From Kitasatospora sp. MAA4 (lineage in GTDB: Bacteria; Actinomycetota; Actinomycetes; Streptomycetales; Streptomycetaceae): DNA of 64,000 nucleotides. Both the position numbers and the translations under genes were made by a program. Each line of letters opens with the position of its first letter. Position 1 is the first letter of the stretch. Below the pieces are notes generated by a model that had not been told where the DNA came from, ran no database searches, and saw nothing but the letters and a program-made list of their open reading frames with translations. Location: NCBI RefSeq assembly GCF_029893355.1, contig NZ_JARZAI010000019.1:62001-126000 (forward strand). Direction: 5' to 3'. Shown here piece by piece: positions 8,286-15,764 of this stretch.

Positions 8286-9032
8286 ATGCCCGACCATCTC
8301 TCCGGACTCGCCCTCGTCACCGGCGCCAACCGGGGCATCGGCTTCGAGACCGCGCGTCAGCTCGCCTCGGCCGGCGTCCAGGTGCTGCTCGCGGGCCGCG
8401 ACCGCGAAGCGGTCACTGCGGCAGCGGACGAGCTGCGGGCCGACGGCCTCGCCGTCGACCCCCTCGTGCTCGACGTCACGGACCCGGAGAGCATCCGGGC
8501 CGCCGCCTCGGAGGTCGACGGCAACCACGGCCGCCTCGACATCCTGGTCAACAACGCCGGCATCCGGATCGAGGAATACGGCAAGCAGCCGTCCGAGCAG
8601 CCGATGCGGCAGTGGCGCGAGACCTTCGACACCAATCTGTTCGGCGTCGTCGAGGTGACCACGGCCTTTCTCCCGCTGCTCGGCAGGTCCACGGCCGGAC
8701 GCATCGTCAATGTGTCCAGCCTGCTCGGCTCGCTGGCCACGCACAGCGACCCCAAGTCGTACGCGCACAGCCCCATGTTCAAATCGCTTCCCGCCTACAG
8801 CGCCTCCAAGAGCGCGGTCAACTCCTGGACCGTCCACCTTGCGTACGAGCTGCGTGGGACGCCGATCAAGGTGAACGCCGTGCACCCGGGCTACACCAGG
8901 ACCGGAATGAACGACGGCGCAGGCGATCTCGACGTCGCGGACGGAGCCAGGACGAGCGTCGCGATGGCCCTGCTCGGCAGCGACGGCCCGACCGGCACCT
9001 ACACCCACAGCGGAGCGACCGTCCCCTGGTAG
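8286..9032 (+). CDS. Short-chain dehydrogenase/reductase within the dcs-like operon
   Basis: A classical 248-residue SDR. It has the cofactor motif TGANRGIG (12-19), NNAG (89-92), a catalytic Ser in NVSSLLG (144/145) and Tyr171/Lys175 in AYSASKSA. An insert of about 20 residues between Ser and Tyr (THSDPKSYAHSPMF) resembles carbonyl-reductase-like SDRs of plants and animals. Arg in the glycine motif suggests NADPH. ATG 8286 has GGAG 7 bp upstream. It lies between the acetyltransferase and the ATP-grasp cyclase, yet no oxidoreductase step is established for cycloserine. It may tailor the product or act on a precursor; its substrate is unknown. Confidence 0.88.
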   Translation: MPDHLSGLALVTGANRGIGFETARQLASAGVQVLLAGRDREAVTAAADELRADGLAVDPLVLDVTDPESIRAAASEVDGNHGRLDILVNNAGIRIEEYGKQPSEQPMRQWRETFDTNLFGVVEVTTAFLPLLGRSTAGRIVNVSSLLGSLATHSDPKSYAHSPMFKSLPAYSASKSAVNSWTVHLAYELRGTPIKVNAVHPGYTRTGMNDGAGDLDVADGARTSVAMALLGSDGPTGTYTHSGATVPW

Positions 9033-9090
9033 CCACCCGGAACGGCCGTTCCTCCCGTCGTTCCCGTCCTTCCCGTATTGGAGTCATCCG

Positions 9091-10023
9091 ATGGGCAACC
9101 ATCTGGCTTTGGTCACCGACGAGACCAGCCTTGCCATTGATTACGACATGCCGTTGCTGCTCGATGCGTGTCACGAAGTCGGCATCAGGACCGAGATATG
9201 TTCCTGGCGAGATCCGGACATCGCCTGGGATCGCTTCGACGCCGTCCTGCTGCGTTCTCCCTGGACCTATGTGGAGAGCCTCCCGCAGTTCCTGGAATGG
9301 TGCGAGTACGTCACCGATGTGACGTCCCTGTTCAACCCGCTTCCGGTGGTGCGGTGGAATCTCGACAAGCACTACCTGGCCGATCTGGCCGCGGCCGGCG
9401 TGCCGGTCGTGCCGAGCGGCTTCGTGGCCCCCGGCGCGGATCCGGCGGCGGCCGTGCGCACGTTCCTCGCCCGGCACGACCGGGCACCGGAGATCGTGGT
9501 GAAGCCGACCGTCGGCGCCTACTCCCGGGACGTGCAGCGCTTTGCCCGGTCCTCGGAGACCGAGGCGGCTGCCTACGTCGCCAAGCTGCTCGATCAGGGC
9601 TGCCACGTCATCCTGCAGCCCTACCTGGACTCGGTCGATCACGACGGCGAGACCGACCTCATCCATTTCGACGGCGTCTACAGCCACGCCATCCGCAAGC
9701 GCGCACTGCTCCTGCCGGACGGCAGGGTCGACCAGCCGACGCAGGAGGCCCGCACCGCGCGGGACGCCGCCGAGGACGAACGCGCGGTCGCCGCGGCCGC
9801 GTTGGACGCCGCAGCTGAGCACCTGGCGCTGCGGGAGCCACTGCTCTACGGCCGCGTCGACCTCATCCGCGGCGCTGACGGCAAGCCCCTGGTCCTCGAA
9901 CTCGAGCTCTGCGAACCGTCGCTCAGCATGCCGTTCTCGGAAACCTCCGCCGCACGATTCGCGCAGGTCATCTCCGCACGGCTGGAATCAGTCTCCCGAC
10001 AGCGAAAGAACGGACAGTCATGA
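9091..10023 (+). CDS. dcsG: DcsG-like ATP-grasp cycloserine synthetase
   Basis: A 310-residue ATP-grasp enzyme. The nucleotide-binding lysine lies in PEIVVKPTVGAYSRD, and the magnesium-binding acidic segment is YGRVDLIRG then LELELCEPSLS. The N-terminal part (LLRSPWTY, VVRWNLDKHYL) is characteristic of the small DcsG-like group. DcsG cyclises O-ureidoserine to cycloserine with ATP use and release of ammonia and CO2. GGAG precedes ATG 9091. The stop overlaps the exporter start by 4 bp, linking synthesis and export. Whether it prefers the D or L isomer cannot be read from the sequence and is important, because no racemase gene is present nearby. Confidence 0.85.
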   Translation: MGNHLALVTDETSLAIDYDMPLLLDACHEVGIRTEICSWRDPDIAWDRFDAVLLRSPWTYVESLPQFLEWCEYVTDVTSLFNPLPVVRWNLDKHYLADLAAAGVPVVPSGFVAPGADPAAAVRTFLARHDRAPEIVVKPTVGAYSRDVQRFARSSETEAAAYVAKLLDQGCHVILQPYLDSVDHDGETDLIHFDGVYSHAIRKRALLLPDGRVDQPTQEARTARDAAEDERAVAAAALDAAAEHLALREPLLYGRVDLIRGADGKPLVLELELCEPSLSMPFSETSAARFAQVISARLESVSRQRKNGQS

Positions 10024-10922
10024 CGTCACAACAGGGTTCCCCCGCCCGCCTCGCGACACCGGCCCTCTCCAACGGCACCCTCTACGCCGCGCTCGGAGTG
10101 GTCAGCTTCTCCTTCAGCTTCCCCGGAACGGTGTGGGCGCTCGACGGATTCGGGCCGTGGAGCGCCATCGGGGTACGCGGCGTCCTGGCTGCCGTCATCG
10201 CGATCGGCGCGCTGCTCATCACCCGGGCCCCGCTGCCGGCGCGCACGGACTGGCCCGCGCTCGCCGTCGTCGCGGGCGGCTGCGCGATCGGCTTCCCGCT
10301 GCTCACCACGCTCGCCCTGCAGACCTCGTCCACGGCGGACTCTGCGGTCGTGATCGGTGCGCTGCCGATGGCCACGGCGGTGTTCTCCGCAGTCCTCACC
10401 CGGCGCAGCCCTTCGAAGGTCTTCTGGGCCGCGGCCGGCCTCGGAGCGGCGACCGTCATCGTGTTCACGCTGTCGCAGAACCACGGCCGACCCACCGTCG
10501 CGGACCTCTTTCTCTTCGGCGCCCTGCTGGTCTGCGCCGCGGGCTACGCCAACGGCGGGCGGCTCTCCGCACGCATGCCGGGCTGGCGCGTCATCGCCTG
10601 GGGCGTGGTGCTCGCCGCCCCCGTCAACCTCGCCGTGGCCCTGTGGGCGCTCTCGCACGAGCCCGTACACCTCACCGCGAAGGCCGTGGTCGGCATGGCC
10701 TACATCGCCGGCATCTCGCAGTTCGGCGGATTCGTCGTCTGGTACAAGGGCATGGGCCTCATCGGCGTGGCGAGGGCGAGCCAGCTCCAGCTGGCGCAGC
10801 CGCTGCTGACGCTGGTGTGGGCTGTGCTGCTGCTCGGCGAGCAGATCACCGCGGCCGTCCCGCTCACCGCCGCCATCGTGCTCAGCTGCATCGTGGTCAC
10901 CCAGCGGGCCAGAACATCCTGA
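10020..10922 (+). CDS. EamA/DMT-family transporter, probable product exporter (DcsJ-like position)
   Basis: A 300-residue protein with ten predicted membrane helices and two EamA repeats (about 15-145 and 160-295), typical of drug/metabolite transporters. ATGA overlap with the ATP-grasp gene makes it the last gene of the operon. The known D-cycloserine cluster also ends with a small membrane protein implicated in self-resistance, so efflux of the end product is the likely role. It is the only obvious resistance candidate here, as no D-Ala-D-Ala ligase gene is seen. Confidence 0.82.
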   Translation: MTSQQGSPARLATPALSNGTLYAALGVVSFSFSFPGTVWALDGFGPWSAIGVRGVLAAVIAIGALLITRAPLPARTDWPALAVVAGGCAIGFPLLTTLALQTSSTADSAVVIGALPMATAVFSAVLTRRSPSKVFWAAAGLGAATVIVFTLSQNHGRPTVADLFLFGALLVCAAGYANGGRLSARMPGWRVIAWGVVLAAPVNLAVALWALSHEPVHLTAKAVVGMAYIAGISQFGGFVVWYKGMGLIGVARASQLQLAQPLLTLVWAVLLLGEQITAAVPLTAAIVLSCIVVTQRARTS

Positions 10923-11011
10923 GACCGGCGCAGGGCAGGAGAGGACACTGGCGGGCGGCATCGGTGTCCTCCCTCCCCCAGCACATGCAGAGGTATCATT
11001 GATGCACGACT

Positions 11012-11021
11012 TGATATCAAC
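11012..11021. promoter_or_regulatory. Palindromic operator candidate before the vapBC-like genes
   Basis: TTGATATCAA is a perfect 10-bp palindrome just upstream of the GGAGG of the antitoxin gene. A second imperfect dyad, ATCATTGAT (about 10996-11004), lies one to two helix turns upstream. VapB antitoxins repress their own operon through such sites. Confidence 0.5.
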
Positions 11022-11032
11022 GGAGGTGGCCC

Positions 11033-11248
11033 GTGACCCGCACCGTGATCGACCTCGATGACGCCCTGGTTGCCGACGTGGCGCAGGCCCTCGGCACCTC
11101 GACGAAGAAGGAGACCGTCAACACGGCCCTGCGCGAGGTGCTGGAGAACCGGCGCCGCGCACTGGCGCTCACCCGCCTGCGCGGCGCCGCGCAGGACGGC
11201 GCGTTCGATCTCGACCTCTTCGAGGACAAGGCGAACTACCGTCGGTGA
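11033..11248 (+). CDS. vapB: VapB-like type II antitoxin
   Basis: A 71-residue protein. Its N-terminus (TVIDLDDALVADVAQALGTSTKKETVNTAL, split by helix turns) is a ribbon-helix-helix of the VapB type 2 group, and its C-terminal FDLDLFEDKANYRR tail would wrap the toxin. It would neutralise the PIN toxin encoded next and repress the operon. GGAGG precedes GTG 11033. The stop overlaps the toxin start (GTGA), the usual antitoxin-first arrangement. Confidence 0.85.
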   Translation: MTRTVIDLDDALVADVAQALGTSTKKETVNTALREVLENRRRALALTRLRGAAQDGAFDLDLFEDKANYRR

Positions 11249-11667
11249 ACGCCGCCCGCTTCCTGATCGACACCAGCGCACTAGCCCGACTGATGCGCCC
11301 GGCTGCCGAGTCGTACGGCTGGGACCAGGCCGCAGCGGCGGGCCTGATCGCCATCTGTCCGATCACAGAGCTTGAGTACTTCTACAGCGCCCGCTCGGCA
11401 GCGGACCGCGAGCGCGGCATCGCGGATCTGCGGGCCGTGTTCACCTGGGCCCCGGTCGACGACCGCGCCTACGACCGGGCCTGGCAGGTCCAGGGGATAC
11501 TGACCGCGCAGGGGCAGCATCGCAGCGCCGGTCCCGTCGACCTGGTGATCGCCGCCTCCGCCGAACTCCAGGGGCTCACCCTGCTGCACCGGGATCACGA
11601 CTTCGACTGCATCGCGGCGGTGACCGGCCAGGCCATGCAGTGGTTCGGCCCGGAAGCCGGCAGGTAG
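11245..11667 (+). CDS. vapC: VapC-like PIN-domain ribonuclease toxin
   Basis: A 140-residue PIN-domain protein. Acidic active-site residues are visible in FLIDTSALARL (first Asp), ITELEYFYS (Glu), GPVDLVIAASAEL (third) and HRDHDFDCIA (fourth). It would cleave RNA when not bound by the antitoxin. The GTG start overlaps the antitoxin stop by 4 bp. All four acidic positions are present, so it should be active. The pair sits directly after the cycloserine-like operon, possibly marking the edge of an acquired segment. Confidence 0.85.
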   Translation: MNAARFLIDTSALARLMRPAAESYGWDQAAAAGLIAICPITELEYFYSARSAADRERGIADLRAVFTWAPVDDRAYDRAWQVQGILTAQGQHRSAGPVDLVIAASAELQGLTLLHRDHDFDCIAAVTGQAMQWFGPEAGR

Positions 11668-11885
11668 GCGCGCCCCGGACGCCGGGGACGGCGGCCGGCT
11701 GGTTTCATGGGGGGTGGAGTGCGCCGCCCCCACCGAGTTTCGGGCGCGAGCCGGCCGCCACCGCGGTGATCGTGGTCGTGCAGGCACCGCACCCGCTGCG
11801 CTTCCTCACGCTGCCGGTCGCTGCGGGTGTCGCGGCGAGCCGGGCCGAGCACGTGGCGAGCTACCCCGCCGACTGGAGGTAGAGC

Positions 11886-12830
11886 TCAGCTCCGGCGGGT
11901 GATCCGCAGCAGATGCTGGGCGGGATCGGTGAGTTCGGTGTCCTTGCGCCAGACGGCGCGCAGCGTGCGCTGGAGCGCGAGGTCGTCGGTGGTGGGGATC
12001 TCGACCAGGCGGCGGGCGGCCAGATCGTCGGCGACGGCGAGCTGCGACAGCACGGCGGGCGCGGCGCCGCCGGCCGCGGCGGCGCGCAGCGGGGTGGTCG
12101 AGCCGAGTTCGAGGACGGGCTCGCACGGGCCGTTCCAGGCCCGCAGGGCGCGCTGCAGGGTGTCACGGGTGCCGGAGCCGGCCTCGCGCAGCACGAGCGG
12201 GGTGCTCGCGAGTTCGGCGCCGGTGAGTGGCTGCTTGCGGCGGGTCCAGGGGTGGCCGGGGGCGGTGACGACGACCAGCCGGTCGTGGGCGACCACGGCG
12301 GTGCGCAGGTCGCGCGGGGTGGCGGGGCTCTCGATGAACCCGAGGTCGGCGTCCTGGCGGCGAACCGCCTCGATCACCTGCTGGCTGTTGGCGACCTGGA
12401 GTCCGACGTGCACGCCCGGGCTCAGCGTGCGCAGGGTGACCAGCCAGCCGGGCAGCAGGTGTTCGGCGAGGGTGAGGCTGGCGGCGATCTGCAGCCGCCC
12501 GTCCTGCCGGGACACCAGCGCGTCGACTCCCTCGGCCAGCGCCTGCGCGGCCTCCAGCACCTGGCGGGCCCAGTCGTTCACGACCACGCCGGTGTCGGTG
12601 AGCCGGGAGCCGGTGGTGGAGCGGTGCACGAGTTGCAGACCGAGCCGGCGTTCCAGCAGGTTCATCCGCTCGCTGGCGGCGGGCTGGCTGATGCCGAGGC
12701 GGGCGGCGGCGCGTCCGAGACTGCCGGTCTCGGCGACGGTGACCAGGAGCTCCAGCGCGTTGAGGTCGGGCAGCCGGCGCGGACGATCCGCAGGTCGGGG
12801 GCCTGCGGAGGGGTTCGAGGTCATAGGCAC
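11886..12830 (-). CDS. LysR-family regulator, divergent from yeiH
   Basis: A 314-residue LysR-type regulator. The N-terminal winged HTH covers about 22-82 (LNALELLVTVAETGSLGRAAARLGISQPAASERM, read in parts), and a periplasmic-binding-like effector domain covers about 105-305. It is divergent from a YeiH-family transporter with 64 bp between starts. In enterobacteria YeiE, also LysR-type, sits beside yeiH, so control of the transporter gene is likely. An in-frame ATG two codons downstream (12824) is an alternative start. Confidence 0.88.
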   Translation of the reverse strand: MPMTSNPSAGPRPADRPRRLPDLNALELLVTVAETGSLGRAAARLGISQPAASERMNLLERRLGLQLVHRSTTGSRLTDTGVVVNDWARQVLEAAQALAEGVDALVSRQDGRLQIAASLTLAEHLLPGWLVTLRTLSPGVHVGLQVANSQQVIEAVRRQDADLGFIESPATPRDLRTAVVAHDRLVVVTAPGHPWTRRKQPLTGAELASTPLVLREAGSGTRDTLQRALRAWNGPCEPVLELGSTTPLRAAAAGGAAPAVLSQLAVADDLAARRLVEIPTTDDLALQRTLRAVWRKDTELTDPAQHLLRITRRS

Positions 12831-12894
12831 AACTTATCGCGTGCCAGGTAACTGACGGGTACCGGCCGCTGCGCAGCGGGGGGAACGTGGGGCC

Positions 12895-13935
12895 ATGACC
12901 CTCTCCCTCACGCGTCCCGCCGCCGCGCCCTCCCCCTCCCCAGGCCGCCCGGCGGCGGGGAAGCGGCTGCTGCCGGGGCTCGCGGCGGTGGCCGCGGCGG
13001 TCGCGGTGGCGTGGTCGGCGAACCGGCTGGTGCCGGCCGTCGCGCCGCTCACCTGGGCGGTGGTGCTGGGGGTCGTGGCGGGGAACCTGCGCCTGCTGCC
13101 CGACCCGCTCCGGCCCGGCCTGGCCTTCTCCTCGCGCCGCCTGATGCGGCTGGGGATCGCCCTGCTGGGCCTGAAACTGGCGCTGGGCGACGTGGTCGCG
13201 CTGGGCTGGCAGACCGTCCTGGTGGTGCTCGGAGTGGTGTCCGCGACCTTCTTCGGCACCCAGTGGCTCGGCCGGCGCGCCGGGCTGCCCGGTGACCAGC
13301 CGCTGCTGATCGCCACCGGGTTCTCGATCTGCGGGGCGTCGGCGGTCGCCGCGATGAACGGCGTCACCGAGAGCGAGGACGAGGACGTGGTCACCGCCGT
13401 CGCGCTGGTCACGCTCTGCGGCACGCTGGCGATCGTGGTGCTGCCGCTGCTCCAGGGCCCGCTGGGCCTGGGGGACGTCCAGTTCGGACGGTGGACGGGG
13501 GCCAGCGTGCACGACGTCGGCCAGGTGGTGGCGATCGCGCAGGGCGCCGGACCGACCGCGCTGGGCCAGGCCGTGGTGGTTAAGCTGATGCGGGTCGCGC
13601 TGCTGGCGCCGATCGTCGCCGGCGTCGCCCTCTCCCGCCGCCGCGCCCGACCGACCGTCGCGGCGGCGAGCCGGCGCCAGCCCGTCGTGCCGCTCTTCGT
13701 GGCCGGCTTCCTCGCCCTGGTGGCCGTGCGCACCAGCGGGGTGCTGCCCGGCTCGGTGATCGCCGGTGCGGACCAGCTGGACGGACTGCTGCTGGCCGGC
13801 GCGCTGTTCGCGCTGGGCAGCTCGGTCGACGTCCGTGCGCTGGTCCGCACCGGGGGACGGGCCCTGCTGGTGGGGCTGGCGTCCTGGCTGCTGATCGCCG
13901 TGCTCGCCTACATCGGAGTGCGGCTCACCACCTGA
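12895..13935 (+). CDS. yeiH: YeiH-family putative sulfate/anion exporter
   Basis: A 346-residue membrane protein of the YeiH/YadS-like (PF03601) family with nine to ten hydrophobic segments. Conserved segments include RLMRLGIALLGLKLAL, GFSICGASAVAAM and GASVHDVGQVVAIAQ. Family members are annotated as sulfate exporters, although transport data are limited. GGGGGG-type purine sequence precedes ATG 12895. The regulator upstream is divergent. Induction by oxidised sulfur compounds such as taurine or sulfite is possible but not shown here. Confidence 0.85.
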   Translation: MTLSLTRPAAAPSPSPGRPAAGKRLLPGLAAVAAAVAVAWSANRLVPAVAPLTWAVVLGVVAGNLRLLPDPLRPGLAFSSRRLMRLGIALLGLKLALGDVVALGWQTVLVVLGVVSATFFGTQWLGRRAGLPGDQPLLIATGFSICGASAVAAMNGVTESEDEDVVTAVALVTLCGTLAIVVLPLLQGPLGLGDVQFGRWTGASVHDVGQVVAIAQGAGPTALGQAVVVKLMRVALLAPIVAGVALSRRRARPTVAAASRRQPVVPLFVAGFLALVAVRTSGVLPGSVIAGADQLDGLLLAGALFALGSSVDVRALVRTGGRALLVGLASWLLIAVLAYIGVRLTT

Positions 13936-14066
13936 AACCTCCCCTGGCCTGGTCCGAACGGGCGACCCCTGGGCGCGCGTTCCCGGCGTCTGCGCGCCCG
14001 CGCGTGAGGATCGCTGACGGCCGGGCCCGCCGCCTCCCCCGTGCGCCGGGCGGCCGGGAGGCAGCC

Positions 14067-15764
14067 GTGCGGATTCTGCTCGTCGCGAGCGCGTTCAACA
14101 GCCTGACCCAGCGGGTCTTCGTCGAACTGCGCGATCGCGGACACCTGGTGGGTGTGCAACTGGCCCAGGCCCCGGACGACGACGCCCTGCGGGCGGCCGT
14201 CCGCCGCCACGCGCCTGACCTCATCCTGGCCCCGATGCTGAAGAGCGCGATCCCCGCCGACCTCTGGTCCGCGCACACCTGCCTGATCGTCCACCCCGGC
14301 CCGATCGGCGACCGCGGACCGTCCTCGCTGGACTGGGCGCTGCACGAGGGTGCCCGGCAGTGGGGCGTGACCGTCCTCCAGGCCGACGCCGTGATGGACG
14401 GCGGGGACGTCTGGGCCACCGAGCCCTGCACGGTCCCGGCCGGCGTCGCCAAGAGCGACCTCTACCGCGGCGAGATCTCGGATGCCGCGGTGCGGGCCGT
14501 GCTGCTCGCCGTCGACCGCGTCGCCGGCGGCACGTACGTTCCGCAGCGCCAGGCCGACTTGGCGGCCGTCGGGCGCACCCGCCCGTACTTCGACCAGAGC
14601 CTGCGCCGGATCGACTGGCAGCGCGACAGCACCGCGCAGGTGCTGCGGGCGCTGCGCGGCGCCGACTCGCAGCCCGGAGTCGCCGACGAGCTGTGCGGCG
14701 CCGAGTGGTTCCTGCACGGCGGCCACCCGGAGGGCCAACTGCGCGGACGGCCGGGCGAGTTGCTGGCGACCCGGGCCGGCGCCGTCTGCCGGGCCACCGC
14801 CGACGGCGCGGTGTGGATCCCCGAACTGCGGGCCCGCCGCCGCCCGGGCGGGCCGCCCGGCGTCAAGCTTCCGGCGGCGACGGCGCTCGGCGCGCTGCTG
14901 CCAGAGCTACCGGAGACGGCGGATGGGCCGGACATCGCCTACCGGGAGGACGGCCCGGTCGGCGTGCTGCGGTTCGCCTTCCCCGGCGGCGCGATGAGCA
15001 CTGACCAGTGCCGCCGCCTGCTCGCCGCCTACCGCCTCGCCTGCACCCGACCCACCTCGGTGCTGGTGCTCGGCGGCGACCGGGACTTCTTCTCCAACGG
15101 CATCCACCTCAACGTGATCGAGGCCGCCGACGACCCGGCCGAGGAGTCCTGGGCCAACATCCAGGCGATGGACGACCTGGTGGAGGCGGTGCTGACCACC
15201 ACCGACCGGCTCACCGTCGCAGCGCTCGGCGGCAACGCCGCGGCCGGCGGCGCGATGCTGGCGCTGGCCGCCGACGAGGTGTGGTGCCGCTCCGGCGTCG
15301 TGCTCAACCCGCACTACCGGCTGATGGGCCTCTACGGCTCCGAGTACTGGACGTACACCCTGCCCCGCCGGGTCGGCACGGGCGCCGCCCGGCGGCTGAC
15401 CGAGGAGGCGCTGCCGGTCGGCGCGACGGGCGCCCAACACCTGGGCCTGGTGGACCGGATCGTCGAGAGCGCCCCGGCGGACTTCGCCGCGGACGTCCGC
15501 TCGCTGGCCGCGCGCCTGGCCGCGCTACCCGCCCTTCAGGAGCGGATCGCCGCCAAGAAGGCGCGGCTTGAGCGCGATGCCGCGCTCAAGCCGCTCGCCG
15601 CCCACCGCGAGGAGGAACTCGCCCGGATGCACGCGATCTTCTTCGACCCGCAGGCCCCCTACCACGCCCTGCGCCGCGCCTTCGTCCGCAAGCACCCACT
15701 GACCCGCAACCCGGACCACCTCGACGCGCTGCCCCGCACCCTCGTCCGCTCCGCCTCGCGCTAG
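14067..15764 (+). CDS. hypX: HypX/HoxX-like hydrogenase maturation protein
   Basis: A 565-residue fusion. The N-terminal half (about 1-270) resembles formyl-tetrahydrofolate-dependent transferases (VHPGPIGDRGPSSLDWAL, VMDGGDVWA, YFDQSLRRIDW). The C-terminal half (about 275-500) is an enoyl-CoA hydratase/isomerase fold (LGGDRDFFSNGIHLNVIEA, GGNAAAGGAMLALAADEVW). HypX of aerobic bacteria makes CO from formyl-THF for the [NiFe] active site. GTG 14067 is preferred over ATG 14004 because GGGAGG lies just upstream and family homology begins with RILLVASAFNSLTQ. No hydrogenase or other hyp genes are in the window, so it is an orphan here. Confidence 0.87.
   Translation: MRILLVASAFNSLTQRVFVELRDRGHLVGVQLAQAPDDDALRAAVRRHAPDLILAPMLKSAIPADLWSAHTCLIVHPGPIGDRGPSSLDWALHEGARQWGVTVLQADAVMDGGDVWATEPCTVPAGVAKSDLYRGEISDAAVRAVLLAVDRVAGGTYVPQRQADLAAVGRTRPYFDQSLRRIDWQRDSTAQVLRALRGADSQPGVADELCGAEWFLHGGHPEGQLRGRPGELLATRAGAVCRATADGAVWIPELRARRRPGGPPGVKLPAATALGALLPELPETADGPDIAYREDGPVGVLRFAFPGGAMSTDQCRRLLAAYRLACTRPTSVLVLGGDRDFFSNGIHLNVIEAADDPAEESWANIQAMDDLVEAVLTTTDRLTVAALGGNAAAGGAMLALAADEVWCRSGVVLNPHYRLMGLYGSEYWTYTLPRRVGTGAARRLTEEALPVGATGAQHLGLVDRIVESAPADFAADVRSLAARLAALPALQERIAAKKARLERDAALKPLAAHREEELARMHAIFFDPQAPYHALRRAFVRKHPLTRNPDHLDALPRTLVRSASR

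Noticed and set aside
11706..11882. Plus-strand reading frame ending VVQAPHPLRFLTLPVAAGVAASRAEHVASYPADWR-like
   Set aside because: No start or ribosome-binding site, another frame is equally open, and no family is recognised. It may be a gene remnant after vapC but cannot be supported.
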